The notes under the pieces are model-generated. The model was given only the letters and a program-made list of their open reading frames with translations, was not told where the DNA came from and searched no databases. From assembly GCA_963722585.1 (NCBI GenBank), contig CAVRNU010000041.1, positions 1 to 64,000 on the forward strand: 64,000 bases of DNA, in the 5' to 3' direction. The stretch is from KBS-96 sp963722585 (GTDB taxonomy: Bacteria > Acidobacteriota > Terriglobia > Bryobacterales > Bryobacteraceae). This document shows positions 25,540-33,883 of the stretch, piece after piece. The position numbers were made by a program, and so were the translations under genes. The first letter of the stretch is position 1. Every line of letters begins with the position of its first letter.

Positions 25540-27066
25540 TTGCATCTCGTACTTGCAGTTTGGATGGCCGCCGCGGCAACGCAGGTTGGCCATCCCTGCG
25601 TCTCGTGCCACGCGAAGGAAGTGGAAGGCTTTTCACGTTCGGCCATGGCGCATTCGCTAAGCCCGGCCGATCGGGCGCCCGCAGGCGCCTTCGAGCACCA
25701 GCTTTCGCGAACGAAGTTTACGATCAACAGCGCGGCTGGAGAAGTGCGGCAAATGCTCGAACGGCCTGGTCTGACCGAATCGCTGACTGTGCAATATGCG
25801 ATCGGTTCCGGCCGCCATGCGGTCGGCTATCTCGCGCGCGTGGGCGATCATTTGTTTCAGTCTCCCGTGGCGTACTACACCAATCGCGGTTTGTGGGATG
25901 TGGCGCCCGGATACGAAGACACGCCCGATCCAGATTTCTCGCGCCCGGTTACGGCCGAGTGCCTTGTCTGCCATTCCGGCAAGCCGCTTGAAAAGCCCGA
26001 CACATTGAATAGCTACGAAGCTCCATTTTTTGCGCCGGCCGCTATCGGCTGCGAGCGCTGTCACGGCGATCCGGCCGCGCATCTTCGGTCGCCACTGCCG
26101 GGAACAATCGTCAATCCGGCGCGGCTTTCTCCCAGCACGCGCGATAGTGTCTGCGAGCAATGCCACCTGGCCGGCGAAGCGCGCATTCCCAATCCCGGTA
26201 AAAGCGTCGCCGATTTCCGCCCTGGCCATCCGCTTGAAGATACATTTACGGTTTATGTCGCTCCGCGTAGTCCGGAACGTACCATCAAAGTAATCAGCCA
26301 TTCCGAACAACTCGCGCAGAGCGCCTGCGCGCGAATGAGCGGGGGAAGGTTGTGGTGCGGCACGTGCCATAACCCCCATGAGACTCCAGTCCAGAAGGCC
26401 GCATATTATCGGGAGCGGTGCCTGAGCTGCCATGCGGCTACGCTCGAACCATCGCATGCCGCCCCAGGCCGCGATTGTGTTGCCTGCCACATGCCTCGGC
26501 GTAATGCGAAAGACGGAGGCCATACCGCATTCACCGATCACCGGATCACCCGGCGGCCGGAGCCTGAAGGCGAAGTGGTATTGGCGGGAGATCTGGCTGC
26601 GTGGCGCGAGCCGGAATCCAAGCTGCGCGAGCGGAATCTCGCCTTGGCCTTGGTAACAGTGGGCATGGAAACCAACAATAGAGACGAAATCATTCGCGGT
26701 TACCGGATGCTCAACAAGGTTGCGCAACAGTTCCCGAACGATGCGCCCGTATTGACTGCGCTCGGCACAATCGTGTTGACGGCGAAGGAGACGGCCGCAG
26801 CCGGGCAATATTTCGAGCGTGCTCTCGAACTCCGCCCCAACTATGCGCCATATCGTGTGAATCTGGCCACGGCTTTATTAGCCGAAGGAAACACCGCCGA
26901 AGCAGCGCGGCAGTTGGAGCAGGCCGTTGAAATCGATCCGCTGCTCGAACAAGCTGTTCAACTGTTGAGCCGCGTCTATAAGATGCAAGGCCAGTCGATA
27001 AAGGCGGAGGAACTGACTGCAAAATACCGGGCCGCTATGGGCATCACGATTGGGACGGAAAGGTGA
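25540..27066 (+). CDS. Heptaheme c-type cytochrome with C-terminal TPRs
   Basis: Seven CxxCH heme-attachment motifs are present: CVSCH, CLVCH, CERCH, CEQCH, CGTCH, CLSCH and CVACH, spread over about residues 20-315. TPR helices follow (APVLTALGTIVLTAKETAAAGQYFERAL). The N-terminus is a short hydrophobic leader from a TTG start (MHLVLAVWMAAAATQ), consistent with export for heme attachment. The cytochrome part is of the cytochrome c554-like multiheme type. It probably passes electrons in the periplasm; no partner reductase lies in the window. It overlaps the extended frame of the next cytochrome gene, and the pair look like one transcription unit. Confidence 0.9.
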   Translation: MHLVLAVWMAAAATQVGHPCVSCHAKEVEGFSRSAMAHSLSPADRAPAGAFEHQLSRTKFTINSAAGEVRQMLERPGLTESLTVQYAIGSGRHAVGYLARVGDHLFQSPVAYYTNRGLWDVAPGYEDTPDPDFSRPVTAECLVCHSGKPLEKPDTLNSYEAPFFAPAAIGCERCHGDPAAHLRSPLPGTIVNPARLSPSTRDSVCEQCHLAGEARIPNPGKSVADFRPGHPLEDTFTVYVAPRSPERTIKVISHSEQLAQSACARMSGGRLWCGTCHNPHETPVQKAAYYRERCLSCHAATLEPSHAAPGRDCVACHMPRRNAKDGGHTAFTDHRITRRPEPEGEVVLAGDLAAWREPESKLRERNLALALVTVGMETNNRDEIIRGYRMLNKVAQQFPNDAPVLTALGTIVLTAKETAAAGQYFERALELRPNYAPYRVNLATALLAEGNTAEAARQLEQAVEIDPLLEQAVQLLSRVYKMQGQSIKAEELTAKYRAAMGITIGTER

Positions 27067-27090
27067 CGTTGCAAACTACCGCCAAACGCT

Positions 27091-27119
27091 TGTGGGGCAG
27101 GATGCCATCCTGCCCCACA
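27091..27119. repeat. 29-base palindrome between the two cytochrome genes
   Basis: TGTGGGGCAGGATG and CATCCTGCCCCACA are exact reverse complements separated by one C. The palindrome occupies the 62-base gap upstream of the second cytochrome start. It has no T-run, so it may be an intergenic repeat or an RNA hairpin affecting processing between the two genes. Confidence 0.7.
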
Positions 27120-27128
27120 GGCCTAATC

Positions 27129-29018
27129 ATGATCGTTCTTCTACCGCTTGCTTGCGCGCGCGGGTCCGCAAATTACGCCGGTCCGCAAGCTTGCGCCGGT
27201 TGTCACAAGCAAATTGCGGCAAACCAGGCTAAAACTGCCATGGCCAACACCTGGCACGGAGCCGTTCCGGCCTCGTTTCCGCGAGAATTCGAAGCGAAAA
27301 CGAAGGAGGGGCCGGAGCCGGCGTTGCAATACGCGGTCCGGCGCTCTGCATCTCATCTTGCCTTTTCAACCTCGGTGCCAAACAGCGGAGCAGTAACGCT
27401 TCCTGTCGAAGCAATGGTGGGCGGCAAACGCCACGGTCTCAGTTTTCTGGAGCGTATCGAGCAGGTAGACGGCGTGCCGCTCGAGCGCCCGGCGTTGATC
27501 GAAGCGCGCTACGCCTATAACGCACGTCACGGAAAACTGGAGCTTTCGCCGGGCTTCGAAACGGAGAAGCCGCGCAACTACGAAGACGCGCTCGGCAGAG
27601 TCCTCAATCCCGATTTCGAAACGAAATGCCTCACCTGTCACGCCAGGCCCGAGACGCCTGGTTCCGGCCCGCAAGGCGGGGTGCGCTGCGAAAATTGTCA
27701 TGGCCCGGCGGCGGATCATGCCGCTTCGATGGCCGGCGGAAATGGCGGTGTTCGGCCGGTCATGCCGGTGCGATTACGCGGTGCGGAAACCATGAACGTG
27801 TGCGCTCCTTGCCATAGCGGCACGAGTCAACAGTCCGATCCGCTGCCGGACGATCTGCTGGTATCGAATCAAGTACCTGCGCTTCGCAATTCGGAATGCT
27901 TCATTCAAAGTGGAGAAGGATTTTCGTGCACGAATTGCCATGATCCGCACCAGGATTCGACTCGAGTAGCGCAGCAGTCGATTGCAACCTGCCTCCAATG
28001 CCATAGCTCCTCGGTAAAACAGCATGCGGCCATATGCCCAGTAAACGCTACGGACGAGTGCATTGGGTGCCACATGCCCGGCATCGACAAAGGCTCGTTC
28101 CGGATGACGGACCACTGGATTCGCGTTCATCCCGAGCAAGGCATCAAAGCGCAAAAGATCGATGCCAGCCTGCATTCATTGGTGCAGCCGAAGCGCGAGT
28201 TCTTGCGCATTATCGTTGTAGGAGATCAGCAGAAAACGGCTCAGGCCGCCGCGCGGCTGGCCCACGGCGAAGCGTTTCCCACAGTTGCGCGGCAAATCTC
28301 GGAGGATGCAACCGCGCCCGGCGGCGGCTACATCGGCGAGTTGGAAGTAGCGCAAATGGATCCGAAACTCGCCGCTGCCGCCGTTCAATTGCAGTACGGC
28401 GAGACGAGTCCGGTGGTCGATCTGGGCAATCGCTTCGTGATTCTGTATCGCATGGCTCGCGATTTCAAGTGGCAGGCCGATCAATTGTTTCAACAAGCTT
28501 CCGCGCTAAAGAGCCACGGCGATCTCAAAGGCGCAATTTCTAAGAACGAAGCGGCGCTTCAAATTTATCCCTACTTTCTGCGCGCACTCGTTTTCATGGG
28601 AACGAATCTTGGCGAGGCAGGCGACCGGCGGCGCGCATCTGAGATTTTGCAGTTCGCCGCGCAAACGTATCCGAAAGACGCTTCCACCCAATTCGATTTC
28701 GGCTTGACGCTGAGACCAGGTTCCGAAGAGCAGATGGCTGCATTCCGGCGCGCCATCGAATTAGATCCGAATCTGATCGCCAGTTACGAAAGCTTGGGCG
28801 CAGCCTTATATTCGAGCGGTCAGCCTCAAAATGCAATCGACACGTTTCGCAAGGGCCTTGAGATAGACCCACTCTCAGCGATCCTCAATTACGACTTGGG
28901 CCTCGCGCTCAGCGAGCAAGGCGATCGAGAGGGCGGCGAGCGCGCGCTTCGCTTGGCGCGGAAGCTGGACCCACAGGTGGAGTCGAAGAACAATCAATTG
29001 AACAAGGCCGGTCGCTGA
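27129..29018 (+). CDS. Heptaheme cytochrome c - parvulin-like - TPR fusion protein
   Basis: I chose ATG 27129 (MIVLLPLACARG), because in-frame codons from 27063 run through a palindromic repeat; this gives 629 residues with a short export signal. Seven CxxCH motifs follow: CAGCH, CLTCH, CENCH, CAPCH, CTNCH, CLQCH and CIGCH. At about residues 358-440 is a SurA/parvulin-like rotamase domain (FLRIIVVGDQQ ... ISEDATAPGGGYIGELE ... GNRFVILYRM). TPR helices complete the protein (ASYESLGAALYSSGQPQNAIDTFRKG). The combination of multiheme cytochrome and prolyl-isomerase fold in one chain is unusual. The parvulin domain may serve binding rather than catalysis. It follows the TPR-cytochrome gene on the same strand. 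Confidence 0.85.
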   Translation: MIVLLPLACARGSANYAGPQACAGCHKQIAANQAKTAMANTWHGAVPASFPREFEAKTKEGPEPALQYAVRRSASHLAFSTSVPNSGAVTLPVEAMVGGKRHGLSFLERIEQVDGVPLERPALIEARYAYNARHGKLELSPGFETEKPRNYEDALGRVLNPDFETKCLTCHARPETPGSGPQGGVRCENCHGPAADHAASMAGGNGGVRPVMPVRLRGAETMNVCAPCHSGTSQQSDPLPDDLLVSNQVPALRNSECFIQSGEGFSCTNCHDPHQDSTRVAQQSIATCLQCHSSSVKQHAAICPVNATDECIGCHMPGIDKGSFRMTDHWIRVHPEQGIKAQKIDASLHSLVQPKREFLRIIVVGDQQKTAQAAARLAHGEAFPTVARQISEDATAPGGGYIGELEVAQMDPKLAAAAVQLQYGETSPVVDLGNRFVILYRMARDFKWQADQLFQQASALKSHGDLKGAISKNEAALQIYPYFLRALVFMGTNLGEAGDRRRASEILQFAAQTYPKDASTQFDFGLTLRPGSEEQMAAFRRAIELDPNLIASYESLGAALYSSGQPQNAIDTFRKGLEIDPLSAILNYDLGLALSEQGDREGGERALRLARKLDPQVESKNNQLNKAGR

Positions 29019-29048
29019 CGCTTCCGGCTCCTTGTCAGGCAAAGCGGT

Positions 29049-29729
29049 TCAGGTTACGATGCGGCCGTCGCGCATGGCCACGGTCCGGTCGGCGAACGCC
29101 GCCGCCTCCGGGTTGTGCGTAATCATGAGGATGGTCTGCCCGGTCTGCTTATTTACATCGCGCAGCAGTGAAAGCACCGCGGTCGAGTTTTCCGTATCCA
29201 GATTCCCCGTCGGTTCATCCGCCAGCAGAATTGCCGGCCGGTTCACCATCGCCCTTGCGATCGCCACCCGCTGCTGCTCGCCTCCCGATAAAGCTCTCGG
29301 CTTAAAATTCAGCCGTTGACTGATGTTGAGCATCTCGAGGATACGCGTAAACTCCGGCGGCAAAGGTCCGTTGTTATGCGCGAGGTAACGCGCCATCATG
29401 ATGTTGTCCCGTGCGCTCAGCGTCGGCAGCAGGTTGTATTTCTGAAATACAAATCCGACTTTCCGCTGCCGTAGTTCGGTTCGCTGCGAGTCTGAAAGTT
29501 TTTGAAGATTCTCACCATCCAGAATCACTTCGCCCTCGGTGGGCGCGAGTAAACCGCCGAGAATATGGAACAGCGTTGATTTGCCCGAGCCAGACGGGCC
29601 TATCACCGAAAGAAACTCGCCGCGCGCCACTTGAAGATCTACTCCTCGGAGGGCGTGCACATCTATCTCACCGGAACGATAGACCTTTTTCAAATTGTGC
29701 GTTTCGATGATGGGCGCGCCGTCAGTCAT
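29049..29729 (-). CDS. LolD/MacB-type ABC transporter ATP-binding protein
   Basis: The 226-residue ATPase has Walker A GPSGSGKST, signature LSGGEQQRVAIARAM, Walker B ILLADEPTGNLD and the switch His in MITHNPEAA. The family powers permeases of the FtsX/MacB fold in lipoprotein release or efflux. It overlaps the upstream permease gene by 8 bases and is the second gene of that pair. Confidence 0.93.
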   Translation of the reverse strand: MTDGAPIIETHNLKKVYRSGEIDVHALRGVDLQVARGEFLSVIGPSGSGKSTLFHILGGLLAPTEGEVILDGENLQKLSDSQRTELRQRKVGFVFQKYNLLPTLSARDNIMMARYLAHNNGPLPPEFTRILEMLNISQRLNFKPRALSGGEQQRVAIARAMVNRPAILLADEPTGNLDTENSTAVLSLLRDVNKQTGQTILMITHNPEAAAFADRTVAMRDGRIVT

Positions 29730-30819
29730 AGGCCAGCGCCTCGATGGCGTCCTGTTTCGCCGCTTTCATCCCAGGGTAAATTGCGCCCAGCAACGCGCCG
29801 ACGATGGCGATTGCGGCCGCGGTGGGCCACCAGCCAGGCACATCAACAACCTGAATTGACGCCGGAACTAACGTCATAATAAGTCCTTTGGCGCCGAACG
29901 TAAGCAGGATGCCGATCACCGAGCCTACGAGCGCCAACGCCAGTGTCTCGCGAATAAGAATGTTGATTATCATTAGCGGCTTCGCGCCCAGCGCCTTCAA
30001 AATGCCGATTTCGCGCGTCCGTTCAAGCACCGCCGTATACATGGATAGGAAAACGACCAGAAAGCCGACAACGATCGAAAGCCCGATCACAATGTTGATG
30101 AAAGCTTTCAATGGAGGCAAGCTATTTACGCTGTATAGCGAAGTCAGCTCGCCGATCGAAATAGCATGCAGGTCGCCTTTCAGCAATTGATTGAGTTGAC
30201 TGATCACCACCCGGGTATTCGACGCGTTATCTACCTTCACCCATATCTGCGTGACCTGTCCCCGGTTGCCCGTGAGCTCTTCCAGGCGGTCTTTTGAAAC
30301 AATTAAATGGCTCAACTTGCCTTCTTCCACAACTCCCGCCACCCGCCAGTTATGGTTGAGAAGCGTGATCGTCTGACCTGCCCTGACCTTGCTCTCGCGC
30401 TGATAGTAGTCGTCTATCAGAATGTCATCGGGCTTCGTGGGCGGCCCACCTTCCAAATATTTGAAGCCGCCGCTCATGGTCACGAACTTGTCGAGATCGA
30501 CGCCGGCCATCGTCGTGAGCCCGAAGATTTGGGCAATCACCACTCCGAGCGCCATCTGAACATGCGGTTGTTTCGCGACCAAGCTAACGAATTTTTCGTT
30601 GATCTGTGCCGAAGAAAGCGTGAACGCGCTCGCTCCTTCGGGCCGCAGCAAGATTTCCGCGCCAACTCCTCGCGCCCGCCTCGCCGAATCTTGCAGCATG
30701 CCCTGGCTTAGTCCCACAAGTGTCAGAATGGTGGTCACCTGAACGCCGATTACGATAGCACTGAGAACAGTTCTCACCCATCGATGTTTAAGATTTTCGA
30801 GAACCAGTTTGTTGATCAT
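29722..30819 (-). CDS. FtsX/MacB-like ABC transporter permease
   Basis: The 365-residue membrane protein has an N-terminal helix (VLSAIVIGVQVTTILTLVGL), a periplasmic domain of about 200 residues and three C-terminal helices with the FtsX-like core (REIGILKALGAKPLMIINILIRETLALALVGSVIG). This matches the MacB/LolC topology. With the adjacent ATPase it forms a complete two-gene ABC system using mechanotransmission across the inner membrane. The substrate is unknown; no membrane-fusion partner is next to it. Confidence 0.9.
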   Translation of the reverse strand: MINKLVLENLKHRWVRTVLSAIVIGVQVTTILTLVGLSQGMLQDSARRARGVGAEILLRPEGASAFTLSSAQINEKFVSLVAKQPHVQMALGVVIAQIFGLTTMAGVDLDKFVTMSGGFKYLEGGPPTKPDDILIDDYYQRESKVRAGQTITLLNHNWRVAGVVEEGKLSHLIVSKDRLEELTGNRGQVTQIWVKVDNASNTRVVISQLNQLLKGDLHAISIGELTSLYSVNSLPPLKAFINIVIGLSIVVGFLVVFLSMYTAVLERTREIGILKALGAKPLMIINILIRETLALALVGSVIGILLTFGAKGLIMTLVPASIQVVDVPGWWPTAAAIAIVGALLGAIYPGMKAAKQDAIEALAYD

Positions 30820-30873
30820 CGGCGGGAAGCGCAGCTTGTAAAGGCGAGCTCAGGGGGCCCTGCAGCACTCCGA

Positions 30874-31782
30874 TTATATCGACGAGTGGCCTCTTCTCTG
30901 GGCCAAGCGCCTGTTGAGGCCGTTCAGAAAATCGGCCGCCACTCTCACAACTGGTATATGTTCGAGATCCACACGCTCGTTCATTTGGCGCATGGTCCTC
31001 TCATCAATCTGGCCCGACAATTCGCTCAACACGGCTGCGAGCTCCGACTTTTGTCGCAGAATTTCGTCGCGAACGATGAAGCATGCCTGGTAGGGCGGAA
31101 AGGCATGCTTATCGTCCGCCAGAACCCGGTACTGATTCGACATGAGCAGCCCATCCGTTGAATTCGCCGCCGCCATGTCGATCTGGCGCCCATTCAGCGC
31201 TCGATACAGCAGCCCTAGATCCATTGTCTTGGGAAGTCCGTTCCATCGCAAACGATACACTGAATCCAAACGGCCTAATCCGTCCGGCCTCGTCAGAAAC
31301 TCATAACCAACGCCGAGCCGCCACGTACGCTCGAAGGCGGCAGACAAAGTTGGCGCTCGAAGCTTTGCCGCATCGTCGCGGCGCACCGCCATAGCGAACG
31401 AATCATCAAATCCGAGAGGCTGCATCCAGCGCAGGTGAAACCGCTGTTCATAGAGCGACGAAACGGTTTTGAACACACCGTTCGGATCGGTGTTCAATGG
31501 CTGTTTCAGCACAGCTGTTAAGGCTGTGCCCGTATACTCCGGATAGAAATCAATCTCGCCGTTTTTTAATGCGAGATGCGCTAGCAGCGTGCCGCCAAGA
31601 TCGAGACGCCGCTCGACTTTCACATGCAGCCTGTTCTCGATCTGCTGCGCCGCAATCTCACCCAACACAATCTGTTCAGTGAAGTTCTTCGAACCGGCGA
31701 TAATCGCGTCGCGGCGCCCGCAGCCTATAGGCACTAAGACTAGCAATGCCGTCGCGAATCCTAGTAATATGTCCCGCGTCAA
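30874..31782 (-). CDS. OpuCC/OsmF-like osmoprotectant-binding lipoprotein
   Basis: The 302-residue protein has a lipoprotein signal (ATALLVLVPIGC, Cys at about 21). It then shows the OpuAC-type binding domain with the family block SKNFTEQIVLGEIAAQQIE and DFYPEYTGTAL. Such proteins capture glycine betaine, choline or related osmoprotectants. It is the last gene of a three-gene importer operon and overlaps the permease gene by 4 bases. Confidence 0.9.
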   Translation of the reverse strand: MTRDILLGFATALLVLVPIGCGRRDAIIAGSKNFTEQIVLGEIAAQQIENRLHVKVERRLDLGGTLLAHLALKNGEIDFYPEYTGTALTAVLKQPLNTDPNGVFKTVSSLYEQRFHLRWMQPLGFDDSFAMAVRRDDAAKLRAPTLSAAFERTWRLGVGYEFLTRPDGLGRLDSVYRLRWNGLPKTMDLGLLYRALNGRQIDMAAANSTDGLLMSNQYRVLADDKHAFPPYQACFIVRDEILRQKSELAAVLSELSGQIDERTMRQMNERVDLEHIPVVRVAADFLNGLNRRLAQRRGHSSI

Positions 31783-32411
31783 GAGGCAACCTGCCAGCGC
31801 TTCTCGATCATCGACATGGCTCCATCCGCGGCGAGCGCCAGCGCGGCGGCAGGCAACGCGCCAGCGAGAATCTCTACCGTATCCACCGAGGCTAGCCCGC
31901 GAAAGATCAAAACGCCGAGTCCGCCCGCACCGATCGCCGCTGCAATGGTGGCCGTGCCGATCGTCGCGGTAAGAGCAGTCCGTATGCCCGCCAATATGGT
32001 TGCCGCGGCGAGCGGCAATTCGACATGGAACAGCAACTGCCTGTCTGTCATGCCCATCGCCGTTGCCGATTGCCGCACAGCGGGATCGACCCCGGCGATA
32101 CCCGCGATCGTGTTGCGAAGTATGGGCAGCAGCGCGTAAAGAATCAGGCTCAATATCGCGACGCGCTTCCCAATCCCGCCGATCAACGGAATCGGTATCA
32201 AAAACCCAAACATCGCGAGACTGGGTATGGTTTGCGCTATGTTTGCGAACGCGATGGCATACCTCCGCACCACCGAGTGACGCGTACTCAAGATTCCAAG
32301 CGAGACTCCGAGCGCAGTCGCAATGGCCGAAGAAATCAACACAATCCAGATGTGCTCGACGAGCAGCGACCCAACATCTCGGGCCAGCGTTTTGATAACC
32401 AGCTCGTCCAT
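31779..32411 (-). CDS. OpuCB-like osmoprotectant ABC permease
   Basis: The 210-residue inner membrane protein has about six hydrophobic helices and the permease EAA-like loop (AVRQSATAMGMTDRQLLFHVELPLAAATILAGIRTA). It overlaps the ATPase gene by one base and the binding-protein gene by four, so the three are translationally coupled. Only one permease is encoded, which probably forms a homodimer. Confidence 0.92.
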   Translation of the reverse strand: MDELVIKTLARDVGSLLVEHIWIVLISSAIATALGVSLGILSTRHSVVRRYAIAFANIAQTIPSLAMFGFLIPIPLIGGIGKRVAILSLILYALLPILRNTIAGIAGVDPAVRQSATAMGMTDRQLLFHVELPLAAATILAGIRTALTATIGTATIAAAIGAGGLGVLIFRGLASVDTVEILAGALPAAALALAADGAMSMIEKRWQVAS

Positions 32412-33154
32412 CAGGTCACGCCTTGACGCGAGGGAAGGGTTTCCAGGAATGCCCGAGCCACCGGTGTGTCCGCGTTCAGAAACTGGCGGCGTTCCGCTAT
32501 CGTCTCTAAACGGCCGTCATCCAGTACTGCGATGCGAGTGCCAAGTTTCAGGGCTTCGGTCACGTCGTGCGTGACGAAAATAGCTGGAATCGAATAGCGC
32601 TCGCGCAAAGACAGAAATTGCTGCTGCATATCCAGCCGCGTCAACGGGTCTAAAGCGCCAAACGGCTCGTCAAACAGCAACAGCGCTGGATTCGCGGCGA
32701 GCGCGCGCGCCACCCCCACACGTTGGCGCTGGCCGCCGGATAGCTGATGCGGCAGCCGGTCCGCATACTGCCCGTACGGAAGCTGCACCTGGTCGAGCAG
32801 CTCCCGGACCCGCGCCTCGATCTGTTCCTGTTTCCACTCGAGCAGCTTTGGAACGAGCGCCACATTCCGCGACACAGTCCAGTGCGGAAGCAAGCCGATT
32901 TCCTGGATCACGTATCCGATGCGCCTGCGCAACGCAATGACATCGAGGCTTCGCAGATCCCGCCCTTCAAACTCAATCTCGCCTCGCTGAAATTCGAGAA
33001 GCCGGATAATCACTTGGATCGCGCTCGTTTTACCGGACCCGCTCCGGCCTAACAACACCAGCGTCTCGCCTTCCTCCAAATCGAACGAGAGGCGGTCGAG
33101 CACCGCGCGGCCGCCGCGCCGGCATTCTACATCGCGGAAAGAGAGGAACGGCAC
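32411..33154 (-). CDS. OpuCA-like osmoprotectant ABC ATPase
   Basis: The 247-residue ATPase has Walker A LGRSGSGKTSAI, signature LSGGQRQRVGVARAL, Walker B LLLFDEPFGALDPLTR and the switch His in FVTHDVTEAL. The protein ends soon after the nucleotide-binding domain, with no CBS domains; full-length OpuCA/ProV proteins often carry CBS pairs that sense ionic strength, so osmotic gating would have to differ here. It is the first gene of the importer operon, and its upstream region holds GC-rich palindromes (33231-33336). Confidence 0.92.
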   Translation of the reverse strand: MPFLSFRDVECRRGGRAVLDRLSFDLEEGETLVLLGRSGSGKTSAIQVIIRLLEFQRGEIEFEGRDLRSLDVIALRRRIGYVIQEIGLLPHWTVSRNVALVPKLLEWKQEQIEARVRELLDQVQLPYGQYADRLPHQLSGGQRQRVGVARALAANPALLLFDEPFGALDPLTRLDMQQQFLSLRERYSIPAIFVTHDVTEALKLGTRIAVLDDGRLETIAERRQFLNADTPVARAFLETLPSRQGVT

Positions 33155-33230
33155 GTCAACAGCAGCTTAACAGTTAGCGCCAAACGCTTCCACCTTACAA
33201 ACAATCGACAAATCCTCTTAGTCTTGTGAG

Positions 33231-33336
33231 GCGGGCGTCCTCGCCCGCGGGCGACGTCCTCGTCGGCCTCTGGATCAAACCATTGAAAGCAAGAACAAGC
33301 CGGATGTGGACGTCCGGCGCGGACCAGGAGGTCCGC
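33231..33336. repeat. Cluster of GC-rich intergenic palindromes
   Basis: The gap 33155-33409 holds several hairpin-forming sequences: GCGGGCGTCCTCGCCCGC at 33231-33248, and GCGGACCAGGAGGTCCGC at 33319-33336. A further GC-rich stretch runs on to about 33375. They resemble the other intergenic palindromes in this window in style but not in exact sequence. Confidence 0.55.
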
Positions 33337-33409
33337 CCTACGACTCCGCGCAGGGTGCCGTCCTGCCCCCCACCGCGGAAATACGTTACCGGCTTCTGAT
33401 GGCCTGTAC

Positions 33410-33769
33410 CTAATTGCTCGCCGCTGGTTTGACGGATGAATTGGCGGGTTCAGAGGAGGCTTTGCCGGTAGGGGCCGAATGGCCTGGACCACCTGAAGGA
33501 GCGCCGGCTCCCGAGCTGCTGGAAGCTGTAATGCCCAAGTAGCTATCTACCACCGCAGTAGATACTCCGATGTTGGCGGCAATTACGTTTACGCTTAGAC
33601 CTTGTTGGTGCATAGCCATGGCTTGCGCTGTGGCGGAAAGCTTGACCGTGTCGGACCCGGATGCCGGTTCTGGCGAGCTGTTTGAAGTATTTTCCTGAGA
33701 CCGTGTCGCCGCACTTGGCTGACCCTCGCTCAATGGCGAGAGGCTGTTGTTCGACGTGCTGGTTATCAT
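33410..33769 (-). CDS. Ser-rich small protein with LSxxAQ motif and HTH-like core
   Basis: The 119-residue protein has Ser/Ala/Pro-rich, probably disordered ends around a compact centre at about residues 40-80. The centre contains DTVKLSATAQAM, then VIAANIGVSTAVVDSYLGI, which reads like a helix-turn-helix. I do not know its function. The D-x-V-x-LS-x2-A-Q string resembles one seen in small flagellum- and surface-associated proteins, but no flagellar genes are nearby. It is free-standing, between the osmoprotectant operon and egtD, with intergenic DNA on both sides. Confidence 0.6.
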   Translation of the reverse strand: MITSTSNNSLSPLSEGQPSAATRSQENTSNSSPEPASGSDTVKLSATAQAMAMHQQGLSVNVIAANIGVSTAVVDSYLGITASSSSGAGAPSGGPGHSAPTGKASSEPANSSVKPAASN

Positions 33770-33883
33770 AAGGGGCTAGACCTCCCTAGTTGTGTATCGG
33801 CAAATCCCAAACGAAACTTGAGGGGCTGGTTACGCACCCATGGCAGCATCGGTAAAAAACAAATAGTTTTCGCCGCTTTTAAC

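Noticed and set aside
27063..27128. An earlier start for the fusion cytochrome at 27063
   Set aside because: These codons cross the 29-base palindrome and add no signal peptide; ATG 27129 begins directly with the hydrophobic export signal.
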